DNA from: Anoplopoma fimbria
Lineage: Eukaryota > Chordata > Actinopteri > Perciformes > Anoplopomatidae
NCBI RefSeq assembly: GCF_027596085.1
Contig: NC_072457.1
Coordinates: forward strand, 4,127,294-4,191,293
Reading direction: 5' to 3'
DNA length: 64,000 bases
Shown here: in pieces, positions 1-16,860 of the stretch
Layout of the letters: each line of letters begins with the position of its first letter
How positions within the stretch are numbered: the first letter of the stretch is position 1
Notes under the pieces: model-generated
Seen by the model: only the letters and a program-made list of their open reading frames with translations
Told to the model about the DNA's origin: nothing
Databases searched by the model: none
Made by a program: the position numbers and the translations under genes

Positions 1-127
1 AAGACATCTTCCTTTGGGGGTTCATACAAAGAACATTTCCTTTCTCAGAGCAAAACAGTGTCTTCTCGACATGACGGCAGCTAAACAAATTCTTCCTCCT
101 GAGCTCCAGCTCCTTCTCTCTTAGCTT

Positions 128-391
128 TGTTTGAGGGCTGGCCAAACTAGATGGAGGTTTATGCAAATTTCTTCTGTAACATTATGACCTCATAAAGTTA
201 TGGATGTGAAGGAGAATTCAATCGAGCTGTTTCAGGCAGCTCAGGAGCAGTGTTTCTGATGGGGAGGGTAACTCCTTTTAGGCGTGGACTTCAAGTTTTA
301 CACTCTACGGACCTTTTACATGTAAAAAAAAATATATATAACACACTAAATGAGAGGGGAAAAGTGGAAAAGCATAATAGGGCCACTTTAA
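128..391 (-). mobile_element. Partial MITE-like element (same family as 56574-57084)
   Basis: This stretch matches, in reverse orientation, one side of the inverted-repeat element at 56574-57084. Shared blocks include the 'gacctcataaa' segment, the 'taactccttttag' segment and the terminal GCATAATAGGGCC motif. Only one terminal repeat is present, so the copy is truncated. It is non-coding. The small ORFs here are chance. Confidence 0.6.
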
Positions 392-1530
392 GAGACATTG
401 TATTCTCAGGCCTTGGTAGAGACCAAAAAAGCTAAAAGGAGAATAAATATGGGGCTTACGTTCACAAGTTGGAAACAAATATTTTCTGGTTGTGTGTAAG
501 CAGGCATCTGTTTGCCAACACATTTGCCACAACTAGGGATTTGGTAGTAGATGTGGATTTTGAGGTGCGTGTGTTTTGTATTTTGGTGATTTTCCGCCAT
601 TTACAAATGTTTTGATCTTTAAAACAAATGAATTGCGTGTTCCATTTCTTAACATTTTTTACATCAGAAATACTCACTAAAAATATATTTTGAAAGTATA
701 TCATGTGCTTATGTAAATAAAATAAAAAATAATAGTAAAAAAACAGGGGGTGGTACATTTTCAGTTTTTTTTACCTCTCATATGTTCATATTGGTATCAA
801 CCACAAAATACGTTTGTTTGAGTTTCCATTTTGGTCATTAATATTTTGTTTTAATCAATTAATCAGTACAATTCATACAGTATATGGTCCCCCTGGTAGC
901 AGTGAGTAGACTATAGCTGCAAATAAATGATCATTTTCAGAAATCTACAAAAAAGAGGAAAGGTAACATTTTATTTTTAACTTAATGTGAAAAAAGTAAC
1001 TACTTATCTCATAGTTTACTAAGCTGACTCAAGAATTACACCCAGCATGTGTGGACATTTGAAGGCTCAAGAAAATGAGCTTCCTCATTAGTGACATTTC
1101 CAGGACAGATGCTGAGGACCTCAGTCCCTCTGTCATCATACAGGAGATGTTAAATATTTGTCTTGCCTTGACATCTTAAAGACAACTTAAAAGAGACTAA
1201 AGCTCCAGTTTAAGGGGACGTTTAGCTGAATTTTGTTTGGTGGAACTTTGTGGTTCAACTAAAGAGACAGCAGCAGAGGAGGATGAAAATTAGCAATCAA
1301 GACTGGGACTAATAAGGACTACAACTATGTCTACCCAGAAATGAATCAGTCAGTAGCAGGCCTTAAAAGGTAATCATAAGTTATGAGGGCTACGTATCAA
1401 CACTAAATGTACGATGTTCAACTTCCTAAATGAGACAGCAGAATGTCTTTCTTCTACATCGTTACTCAAGAGTCTTGCTTAAATAAGGGCATGGTTCCAT
1501 TCTGAGGGTTTGGCCACCGGTCAACCCACC
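392..1530. other. AT-rich intergenic DNA, no gene seen
   Basis: I see no coding exon and no recognisable repeat. The block ends at a TATA box, so its last few hundred bases are the likely upstream regulatory region of the secreted cationic protein gene. Confidence 0.5.
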
Positions 1531-1532
1531 TT

Positions 1533-1539
1533 TATAAAA
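1533..1539 (+). promoter_or_regulatory. TATA box of the secreted cationic protein gene
   Basis: TATAAAA lies about 28-30 bases before a plausible start site near 1560-1565. The leader that follows reaches a clean donor (AAGCAG|GTAATA) at 1626/1627. A focused TATA promoter fits a tissue-restricted or induced gene. This is inference; no transcript start was available. Confidence 0.45.
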
Positions 1540-1559
1540 ATGTCACTTTCTTCTGACTG

Positions 1560-1626
1560 CATTCACAGCCACAGCCACTCGCACTGAGAAGAAAACAGAT
1601 AATAACATCGTTCTCCACCAAAGCAG
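1560..1626 (+). other. Probable non-coding leader exon 1
   Basis: The exon would run from the predicted start site to the donor GTAATA at 1627. It contains no ATG. A second candidate non-coding exon lies at 2621-2655 (acceptor TCTGTTTTAG, donor GTGAGC). The signal-peptide exon follows a CACTCAG acceptor ending at 2834. All three pieces rest on splice-site appearance only. Confidence 0.35.
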
Positions 1627-2620
1627 GTAATACGATTTTCCTTGAAAACTAAAATTTCATAAGACAAAAAGAAATAAGGTAAATGGGGGGTTTCCTCTTC
1701 ACAAAGAATTTGTTGTGAGGGATTGAAAGATCGAGAATAAGAGGTTTGAAGTTTCATGCCTTGTTAACACCAAAAGTAATTTTTTGCTTGCTTTTTATGA
1801 CGTATTAGAGTTCGAATTTGTCAGTGTGATTTTCAAAAGTTCCAAAACAAAGCTTTTGAACTGATGAACAAGATTAAATGATAGACTCTAGTAACAGTAA
1901 ACCCATGTTTTTGCCTCAATTTATTGTTTTATAAACCTTGTTGTTTTTACATATTTACTCTTTACTGAGTCTTTGAATCTTTAATAAGCTGTTCAGTTCA
2001 AGAACAGGTCATAAAGCCTATTAAACAAGACTATGTTAACTTTGATGAACAATTACACGATAAAGACGTGTTGAATTCCTCTTCAATTCCCATGACTGTG
2101 ATGAGTTAGCTGCTTTACAGACATCATCCTTAGGCAACAACCAACACGTCTAAAGGTTAGAAACAGTATGCTTCCTCATTGAGGTGACATTTCATTTTTC
2201 TGCGAGTAAGTTACATAAAAACAAAAATGTATATATCTTTTAGTATAAATTTTTTTGTGATTAACAGTCATTTCAGTCGTTTTCTATATTCAGCTTCTCA
2301 AATGTGTGGTTTATCATATATGATAGTAAATCGTATATGTCCAGGTTGTGGACTGTTGGTCTGACAGAGCAAGATGTTTGAAGACGTCACCTTTGGCTTT
2401 AGAAAACGAATGGGCATTTTTCACATGACATTAAGAAGACAAAGTACGTTTAATCAAGAAAATAATCAATTAAGACAGTAATTGATAGTTTCAACCCTAG
2501 AAGGAACATTGAAATGTTTGTCTTCTGTGACAAATTAGCGTTCCAGTAGCACATTAAAAGAAGAGTCACAAAGAAGGGGAACTGACTCAGCATTTGGTTT
2601 TTGTGTGTTCTCTGTTTTAG

Positions 2621-2655
2621 GGCGTTTACATCTTGTTGGCAGCAGCAGTAAAAAG
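2621..2655 (+). other. Candidate 35-nt non-coding exon 2
   Basis: It is bounded by a pyrimidine-rich acceptor ending TTTTAG at 2620 and a near-consensus donor AAAAG|GTGAGC. There is no ATG inside. It would join directly to the exon that opens with the start codon at 2835. It may be skipped or alternative; cDNA would decide. Confidence 0.35.
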
Positions 2656-2834
2656 GTGAGCATTCTCATGAGCCTGACCCTGTTTAAACTTGACAACTTC
2701 TGATCTTCCCTTTTTCTATAGAAAGTTGACTTTTGTGGAAACTGCAAAAATATTCGGTATCCAAGATTAAAAACATTTTGAGATTGTAATAAATATCATT
2801 ATTATCCCTAATGATGTTTGTTAAAAACACTCAG

Positions 2835-4290
2835 ATGGCAGGCCTGTGCTGGATGGCTGTAACGCTGGGCTTGTTGCTGTCTGTTGGAAACAGTTCGGCT
2901 GAAAAACAAGACCAGAACCAACTTGCTGGGATCTTGCCAAAGTGAGTTAGCTTGTATTAAATACTCATCCTCCTTTTCTCTAAACAAAACACAACCAACA
3001 TTCCTGCAGTTCTGTTCTCTCCAATTGGGTTTAAGACAAGTGGACACTGTGGACAGAGTTGAAGGGGACATGTTGTGTTCATTTTCAAGTTCATAAATGT
3101 ATTCTGGGTTTTTACTAGAACATGTTTCCATGCTTTAATGTTCAAAAGGCACATTCTTTTTCTCATACTGTCTTAACAGACCTGTATTCACCCTCTGTCT
3201 GAAACGCTCCATTTTTGACTTTAAGCAAATCTGATTGGCTTGTTGAATCACATTTCTTTTTTAAATACAATAAATTCAAAATAACAAACTAACCAGTTAA
3301 CATGACAAACTATAAAAGAATGAGCAGTGAAAGGAGCTGCTAATCTTTTAGCTTTAAAAATTAATACATTACAATTGGGATATTGTGTGTTGATTGTCTC
3401 TCATATTCAGCCTGTTTCTGTAAATTCTATGATCAGTGCATCCTTCCATCTATCTAACTTTATTAACTTCTGTTCTGAATCAAACAATCAAACATTCCAG
3501 TGACATTTTGTTTATATTTTTCATTTGGCAGTTATACACCGAGCTACAATGGCAACACGGGTCAAAGGTGAGTTGGTGATTAAGTAAACATTACTCATGA
3601 AGTACTTTTCAAAATAAAAGTTAAAATGTGCTTTATAGCAAAGTAACAACATACATCACAGACTGACTGTAGTTATATTATATGACTGGTGTCTACAGTT
3701 TAATTTGGTTCGTATACCTTTTTAACATACTGTTTTAAAATACACTTTCTTTACATCTTGTGTATCTGTTTCCTAGCAGCAACTTGCCATCCAATCCGCT
3801 ATTCCTGCATCGACGTGTCAGAAGAAATTCCCCCTTACAAAGCAGTCAGGGTGAAGAGGACACATCAAGTGGAGAGACGGGTGGAGGCGAAGACCAAGCA
3901 CCAAGTACAGAGACAGAACCAGGCGGAGAAATGGTTGGAGGCGAAGGCCAAGCACCAAGTACGGAGACAGGACTAGGTCTAGAAATCTCTGGAGGCCTAG
4001 GCGGCAAACGTAGATCACGTTGTAGAGGGCGTAAGTGCAAGGGCAGGCGTAGAGGCAAGGGCAGGCGTAGAGGCAAGGGCAGGCGTAGAGGCAAGGGCAG
4101 GCGTAGAGGCAAGGGCAGGCGTAGAGGCGGGAGCAAGCGTAGAGGTGGGGGCAAGCGTAGAGGTGGGGGCAAGCGTAGAGGTGGGGGCAGGCGTAGAGGT
4201 GGGGGCAGGCGTGAGGTGGGGGCAGGCGTGGAGGCAGGCGGGGGTAGGGACTGCATTGATCCGGGTAACAACAACATGATAAGGACCTGA
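2835..4290 (+). CDS. Secreted cationic Arg/Gly hexapeptide-repeat protein, unrecognised
   Basis: Three coding exons join in frame: 2835-2941, 3532-3567 and 3777-4290, giving 218 residues. Both introns are phase 2 with consensus GTGAGT donors. Residues 1-22 form a signal peptide: a hydrophobic core (AVTLGLLLSV) ending NSSA. A basic site RRVRR (60-64) could be cut by a furin-type protease. Residues 74-118 are acidic and hold two copies of a GGE-x-QAPSTET motif. Residues 125-193 are extremely basic: five KGRRRG units, then about five GGKRRG/GGRRRG units. Cysteines lie at 130, 135 and 208. The layout (signal, acidic spacer, cationic tail) resembles a precursor of a cationic peptide or a matrix protein, but I know no matching family. 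SCPP membership is unlikely because those genes use phase 0 introns. An AATAAA follows 20 bases after the stop. Confidence 0.6.
4039..4212 (+). repeat. 18-bp coding minisatellite (Arg/Gly hexapeptide)
   Basis: About 9.7 tandem 18-bp units of the type GGCAAGGGCAGGCGTAGA encode KGRRRG; later units have GGTGGGGGC in place of GGCAAGGGC. Near 4210 one base is missing from the repeat pattern, so the remaining repeat-derived DNA (about 4211-4250) is read in another frame. Confidence 0.85.
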
Positions 4291-4309
4291 GAATCTGAGT
4301 AGCAGCCCC

Positions 4310-4315
4310 AATAAA
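4310..4315 (+). terminator. Poly(A) signal of the secreted cationic protein gene
   Basis: A canonical AATAAA lies 20 bases after the stop codon, giving a very short 3' UTR. A second AATAAA-containing stretch near 4350 could be an alternative. Confidence 0.6.
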
Positions 4316-5940
4316 GCTTACTGATTGTAATCAGCACCGCATGCTTAATAATAAAATGTATTGATAGATTTAATGACTCAAATTATACTGAAAGGATTCC
4401 CAGTTTCCAAACTACTCTGCAAAAGTACAGCCAGTGTGTTTCATTTGGGCCGGAGCAAAATGGCAGAATAAATCTTTATGATAATATGCTAGTTACTTAA
4501 TACATTTTTTTTTTTTTTATCTCAAAAAAATATCTACGACGACCAATCATCAAGCACCTCTGCGGCGATTTAAAAACTATAAATTGATTTGTTTCCCATC
4601 TGCCCGAGCAAACCCAACTCGAAAAAGAGACACTTTAAAGTTTAAAAAACAAAAGAATATGTTGGGTCAATATACAGTTCAAACTGTTCAGTTCCCAGGT
4701 TGACATTGTTTTAAATAAGCACCAGCCCATTCGCTGGTACTATGTAGTAATTTGAAATATATAGACTGTAAAAACTGAAGTGGCTCATTAGCAGTCGTAC
4801 GTTCAAGAATAAATCTGATGTGTTGCTATTTGGTTTGTTAAATCTGCCAATTCTGTGTAACTGATGGGAAAACATTCGCTGACGGTGAACAGATTATTTA
4901 AATTTTGTTTCCACATTTATCACTGTACTTCTGTCAAGCATTGCCAAATCCTCTGATGTTATGTTCTTTCTGATTAAAGCTTGGCTCAGCATTTATTATG
5001 GTCTGTCTGTGTGCAATGTCTCCTGTACAAACTCACTACACCGACACACTGTAAATAAGAGAGTCATTTGATGGTATGAATAGTGAGAGGGGTATCCGTG
5101 TTTGGAAACCACAGTGAATGTTGACATAGAGAGCATACAAAGAGAGTGAATACAATGTAAATTTAAGTAAAGACTTAACAATCTAAATCAGACACTCACA
5201 GTTTAGCTCTCCTTTGCCTGTTCAGTCACTGTTTCAGGATCATTCAGTTGAACCACAAGAATCCCAGCAAACACCAATTCCTCCCATCAATATGGCTGGC
5301 AAGGGAAATCATGCAGTGGAAGATCTTTATCTGCATTAAAGACAAAAAACTATGAGTGAAATCCAGGAACATTTGAAGGTTGGCATGTAACAAGAGAAAT
5401 ATCATGATAAAAACTTTAGTACACTTCAGTAAACAAGCATAGTGATCACATAAGAGTTTCTCTGCTAAAAAATGAGTTGAAACACACCTTCATAGGGTTG
5501 TTATTGCCTCTACATTACAGGGTCTGGAGAATAATGTGACATTTCTTTGTTTTATAGTTCAGTATGATGCAAGGGGCCTGTATCACCCCAAGAGCAGATG
5601 AGAAGCCGTAGCTATAATCACAACAATAATTATAATTCATTCAATTATTTTTCTTCTTTAAACACTTCATTAGTAAGCTAGTTTTAAGAAGTGTTTTTTT
5701 TTTTGCCATAGTCATAAGTAAAGTAGTTTTAAACTGCAGCTTTTGAGGAGGACATAGCATTGTGGTTATCATGTGACTTTGACCCACACAACACAGAACC
5801 TTAAAGCAAAGCTAAGCTAATGACGCTGTTGTGTTTACAGCTCGTTTCTGCTCAACACAAGTGGTCCAAAAAAAAAAAAAAAAAATTAATGTATGTCAAC
5901 ATTCAGAAAAGCTACTTTAACTTCATCAGTTCTTGCTGAA
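4316..5940. other. AT-rich intergenic DNA, no gene seen
   Basis: Nothing here supports an exon. It has homopolymer runs (T near 4506, T near 5693, A near 5869) and otherwise unclassified AT-rich sequence. Confidence 0.5.
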
Positions 5941-5948
5941 CAACGATC

Positions 5949-6060
5949 AGTGGTGGAAGAAGTATTCAGATTTTTTACGGAAAGAGTACTAATACCACAA
6001 TGTAAAAATAATCACAAGTAAAAGCCCTGCATTAAAAACCTTACTTAATTTAAAGTAGTA
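5949..6060 (+). repeat. Dispersed 'GTGGTGGAAGAAGTATT' repeat
   Basis: The GTGGTGGAAGAAGTATTCAG head followed by 'agtactaataccacaatgtaaaaat' recurs at about 21668-21740, 36450-36560 and 57815-57880. It is a common teleost interspersed repeat that I cannot assign to a named family. It is followed by unclassified AT-rich DNA to 6690. Confidence 0.6.
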
Positions 6061-6691
6061 GGGTTTGTCTAGATATACATTTGACATTTTCCATTTCATT
6101 ACAGTCTGTGCACAGTTCAGAAGAATGTTTTATGAATATAATAAACTTTTTCTGGATCTGATGAACAATTACCACCACTGCACAAAAACAGACAATTATT
6201 TTAATTAAAATTAACGAGATGATTAATAATTCCACCACTGCAAATGAAAATATTTGTATGTATTACCACTGTACATAAATAGAGTAAAATAAATATTATA
6301 TAAATATATATATTATATATAAATATTATAAAGTATGTCAATTTAATGTTGTGATAAACTATTATGTGCAAAAATGATTTATTTATTCACAGGTGTAGCA
6401 CAACAGTAAGAAACAGATGAAAGTTAAAAGATATTTTTGCGTTTTCCAGCTAATCCAAGAGTTTGTTTATCTTAAGTAGGATCATTTTCTCAAACCAAGA
6501 AAGTGAACAATTAATCCACACAAATATTAAAAACCAACACATTTCGAGACATGTGGATTTCACTGGACAGGAAGGGGCCCGAAGAGCTGAAATCTAAAAA
6601 GTAGCTAAAGCTGTCAAAGACATGTAGTGGTGTCAAAAGTACAATATTAACCTCTGATATGTAGTGTAATATTGTTCTTAAAGATAAATAT

Positions 6692-7379
6692 TGTAGCGCT
6701 TATATTCCCAAAGTAACATGCCAAGCTACCAGCTTGCATGTCACCGCAGAAACACAACAACGAACAGTTCACCACAGCCCTCCCTTAACTACCGACCTGC
6801 TTACCGTATGAACCATTATAACCTACTGCACACTGTGCAGCAGCTATCTTCAGGTTCTTAGGTTAAACACCTGCAGCATACCTGGGTCCAGACACCCAAC
6901 AGGCTGTAAAATGCTCTCATAACTGGGTCCAGAATTACCCAGAAACATCTCGAGCATGACCATCATCACAAAACCGTAATATCTCACAAGCTAAACAGTC
7001 CTAAACATACCGTTACAGCATCCAACTTGCCACTCAACAAGCCGCGCTCCAATAACGCCTCCAATGATCTCAACAACTCCTCCACAGAAGCCATAACCGA
7101 GGAAACAAGACAGGTGTATATCTAATAAATAGGTACATTTATTTAACAAATACTATTAACAAATCACAATAACTAAACAAAGCCAACAAAACAGCAGCTG
7201 GGTCAGCCAAGGAAAAGCCCCAGGAGGAGAGAGCCGGGCCTCCCTGTTCAGGTGCTGAGTCTTTATCACTGGGACTCTATGATGCTCAGGTGTGGCTCAT
7301 CAGCAGCAATCAACAACCTGAAAGATAAAGAACCAGCAAACAGGACACAGAGCCCTACTGGAAAGGAGGGGTCGTCACA
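6692..7379 (-). mobile_element. Possible solo LTR
   Basis: On the minus strand the block begins TGTGACGACCCC and ends GCGCTACA, the TG...CA ends expected of a long terminal repeat, with about 690 bases between. It is moderately GC-rich against AT-rich flanks and lacks any ORF. No matching 5-base target-site duplication is evident (AAATA against AGCTG), so the boundaries or the class may be wrong. Confidence 0.3.
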
Positions 7380-7965
7380 AGCTGGAACAAAAAAGAAACC
7401 TTCCGAACTGTGAAGATGTTGGTTCAACTGTTTCCGAAGATTTCAACTGTTGCGACCCATTCCAAAACCAACATGGAGGCCGGAAGTAAACAGTCGTTGA
7501 CTTCTTGCTCGTGTTGTTCAATGAAAATAGAAAGGAATATGTAATTATCATATGAAAATACACAATATAATTGAAATTTGATTTACAAGTAGATAGAATT
7601 GCTAGCCATGAGATGTAAAATAGAATTGTTGACTTGGATGTAAATTAAACCTTGTTACAAATGTATGGAAATGTAAAAAAAAAAAATGGTCAAAAATATT
7701 TTATTATTATTTCAATTATTTTATTATTTAAATTTTAATTAAAAAAACAAAAAACAATCCAGCTGCTTAAAGGAGCTAACTGTATCTGGAACTATTTACT
7801 AAAGACAATTTAGTGTTGACAAAATAAAAAATAAAAGTCTTGCATTTGTCTTTAGAAAAAAACAGATATACTGTGACTGCAATGCAATTTATAGAAAAAA
7901 AGAATTAAACAGAATTGTTCTTTACCTAAGAAGCACATATTACATTATAAACCTTGCAAAAGTAA

Positions 7966-7970
<5 letters not shown>

Positions 7971-8041
<71 letters not shown>
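7971..8041. repeat. Compound (TA)n-(GA)n microsatellite
   Basis: About 17 TA units run directly into about 19 GA units. Confidence 0.95.
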
Positions 8042-8044
<3 letters not shown>

Positions 8045-8202
8045 GGTATGTCTTGTTTTGTTATAATTTAATAAAAGTTTCAAATAAAACACAGTATTGC
8101 CTGATAAGACCACACTTAGCTAATAACTCATCTCCCGTGATAACAAATTAATTTGTTAAATAATTTGTTATAACAAAGACCTATGTTGAATACACTTATT
8201 GT

Positions 8203-8252
8203 AAGTCGCTTTGGATAAAAGCATCTGCTAAATGACTGTAATGTAATGTAAA
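8203..8252 (+). repeat. L2/SINE-type 3' tail fragment
   Basis: GTAAGTCGCTTTGGATAAAA followed by GCATCTGCTAAATGACTGTA and TGTAATGTAA is the shared 3' tail of teleost L2-type LINEs and their dependent SINEs. Other copies of this tail are at 11985-12035, 29228-29282 and 38151-38187. Confidence 0.7.
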
Positions 8253-8259
8253 AATCAAA

Positions 8260-8548
8260 CAAGTATTTTAAATAAGTAAGTAAGTATTTTAAATAAGTAA
8301 GTACAAGTACCTTGAATGTGTACTTAAATACTAACAGTAGTAGTATTAATAATAATAATAATAATTAATAATAATTAATCCTTTATTAATTAGTATTGAA
8401 TTGAATACCACCACTGACCACACATAAAATATACTTTGGCTATGATGTAATGTAAAAAACAAACAAGTATTTTAAATAAGTGAGTAAGAAAGAAAAATAA
8501 GTAAGTACAAGTACCTTGAATGTGTACTTAAATACTAACAGTAGTAGT

Positions 8549-8605
<57 letters not shown>

Positions 8606-8690
8606 CCTGTTTGTGATATACATGGACAGGATCCTTTATTAATTAGTATTGAATTGAATATCACCACTGACCACCCGCCGACAGGGGGGA
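8260..8690 (+). repeat. Two direct copies of an AT-rich unit, inverted relative to the array in commd1 intron 1
   Basis: Copies at about 8260-8410 and 8450-8670 share 'aagtattttaaataagtaag', 'ctaacagtagtagtattaat', an (AAT)n tract (8548-8605 in the second) and 'cctttattaattagtattga' followed by 'accactgacc'. The reverse complement of this unit forms the array at 10759-12000. Shorter direct copies lie at 10136-10300. Confidence 0.8.
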
Positions 8691-8939
8691 CAAATATACG
8701 TTGTCCCGGGCCCTGATGTAATGTAATAACTGGACCCCCATGAAGTTGGGATTAATTATTGTATGTATACTTCAAAATTGTTGATTTAGAGAAGAAAAGT
8801 GCTTTATTTGCATTCAATTAATGACTCCTAGATTGTTTGCCTTCATTGCCCTTGAAAAAACGGCCAATAACCCCCTATCACCCCTATGCCAAAATGGTTT
8901 GGTCTTTGGAGAAGAAAAAAGACGACATCATTCCATTAG

Positions 8940-9240
8940 TGGTCAGTGCGCGAGTTGACTCAACATGCACAAGTCAGGAGCCCTGAAAAAAAAAGAAAGG
9001 CGAAAAAGAGAGGAAGAAGCCGAAAGCCTGAGGGGATCTCTTTATAAATATTTCAGAAAAGACTCAGGTGATGCTGCAGGTACCAGTAAAGGCAGCTGTG
9101 CAGCACAGCAGGTAAGACACGGCCAACTTTTTCCAGCCCCGTCGTCAAGTAACACAGGCACAGGCGGCGTGTCAAACATATTAGCGCAGCACCACATGAG
9201 CAAGTCACACGAGATCAATATCAGACAGACAGGGGGCATT
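8940..9240 (+). pseudogene. Probable hAT/TTF-zinc-finger transposase N-terminal remnant
   Basis: An open frame from 8965 reads MHKSGALKKKERRKREEEAE and continues to GSLYKYFRK. This strongly recalls the KSGA-basic-acidic-GSL-x-KYF opening of ZMYM1-like and hAT-derived proteins. No further domain follows: the frame runs into a LINE tail at 9243. I infer a broken transposon fragment and not a host gene. Confidence 0.4.
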
Positions 9241-9242
9241 GA

Positions 9243-9725
9243 ATAAGATAAGATAAGATAAGATAAGATAAGATAAGATAATCCTTTATTAGTCCCGCAG
9301 CGGGGAAATTTGCAGGCTTACAGCAGCATAGAGTTAAAGTGCACACAAGAGACATAGTAAAGAAAGACAAGATAAAAATAAAAATAAAAATAAAATAAAA
9401 AAACAAGTATTATAAATAAGCAATAAAAACAGTAGAAAAACACAATAACTGAAATATAATATTTACAGACTTTAGAAAAAAAAACAGATTAACTATTATT
9501 GCACAGTGTTTTTATTGTCATGTGTCATGTGGTCTGCTGGGAAAGCAATGACAGCAGCAGGAAGGAAGGACCTGCAAGTACCTCTCCTTCACCACGGGGG
9601 TGAAGCAGCCGGTGGTGAAGGAGCTGCAGAAGAAGGGCGTCCTGCATGGGGTGGGAGGTAATGTCCATCAGGGATGACAGCTTGGCCATCACCCTCCTGT
9701 CTATCCACCTCCACCGTATCCAAAT
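9243..9725 (-). mobile_element. 5'-truncated LINE 3' end with (TTATC)n tail
   Basis: On the minus strand a relic of a LINE 3' coding end (about 9725-9550) is followed by a 3' UTR and ends 'gcgggactaataaaggatt' plus eight TTATC units (9243-9282). The same end occurs at 12125-12188 and 26865-26932. The family is probably Rex1/CR1-like, from memory of such tails, and not proven. Confidence 0.55.
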
Positions 9726-10135
9726 AATTTGATAAACAACGGCTTTATTACACTGTGTTTCAATACGCCTATATCTAATTGAATCTTAGAATAAAACATT
9801 ACCCGCAAATAGGCCCATGTCCAAATCAAATGTTTCAGGCAGGCATTTTAAATCCAATCAGGCTGAATTGATTTGAAATCATTCCCAGTTGAATTACAGC
9901 CAATACTAACAGTATAAATAATAATAATTTAATAAATAATATTAATCCATTTAGATAGAGTTGGATGTAACCACTGAATGGGTTATAAATACTGAATGGG
10001 GTAGCCTGTAAAAAACTTAGTTTCTGATTAAGTTAACTTGAAACTAAGATGAATTTAAACATTCTAAGCGGACATAAACGCGGGTCTGGCGATAAATAAA
10101 AGTACCCTTGACATGATTCCCCTTGGTCAAGTAAA

Positions 10136-10300
10136 ATATACTTAATGGCTATGATGTAATGTAAAAAACAACTTAAGTAAGTAAGTATTTTAAATAAGTA
10201 AGTACAAGTACAAATAAAATATACTTTGGCTATGATGTAATGTAAAAAACAACTTAAGTAAGTAAGTATTTTAAATAAGTAAGTACAAGTACAAATTAAT
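10136..10300 (+). repeat. Local duplication of a 78-bp unit
   Basis: Two near-identical copies of 'taaaatatactt..ggctatgatgtaatgt' plus 'acaacttaagtaagtaagta' occur back to back. They are shortened relatives of the unit at 8260-8690. Confidence 0.75.
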
Positions 10301-10372
10301 TTGTTATCACTCCGATAAAAGTTAAAAAAAAAAACAAATAAACATTCCTGCTCTTGCGCCCTTTTAAAAAAA

Positions 10373-10447
10373 ACTACAACTCCCACAATGCCGTCACGTG
10401 ATATGACGCGTCCGCTTCATGTCATGTGACAGCAGAGAGAAGAAAAC
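10373..10447 (+). promoter_or_regulatory. commd1 core promoter: ZNF143-type site and two E-box/CLEAR-like sites
   Basis: ACTACAACTCCCACAATGC (10373-10391) closely fits the ZNF143/THAP11 motif found at many housekeeping promoters. GTCACGTGAT (10393-10402) and GTCATGTGAC (10421-10430) fit the E-box/CLEAR-type sites bound by USF and MiT/TFE factors. There is no TATA box. All lie within 75 bases of the start codon, as expected for a broadly expressed gene with a very short 5' UTR. Confidence 0.55.
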
Positions 10448-16749
<6,302 letters not shown>

Positions 16750-16816
16750 AGCTGTTTGTGAGCGTTTTCTAAACTTTTTCATTCTGACTGAGAGACGACG
16801 TCTGACCAACTCCGGC

Positions 16817-16860
16817 TGTCTCCTCCTGTCTCCTCCTGTCTCCTCCTGTCTCCTCCTGCA
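16817..16860 (+). repeat. 10-bp tandem repeat in commd1 3' UTR
   Basis: Four and a half units of CTGTCTCCTC follow the stop codon by about 70 bases. Confidence 0.9.

Noticed and set aside
2835..4290. Membership in the SCPP (enamel/bone phosphoprotein) family
   Set aside because: SCPP genes have phase 0 introns between coding exons. Both introns here are phase 2, and the composition is Arg/Gly-rich with no Pro/Gln-rich or SxE pattern.
3846..4337. 163-codon minus-strand ORF made of Leu/Pro/Arg repeats
   Set aside because: Antisense reading of the 18-bp coding minisatellite. The plus frame has a signal peptide and consistent splicing.
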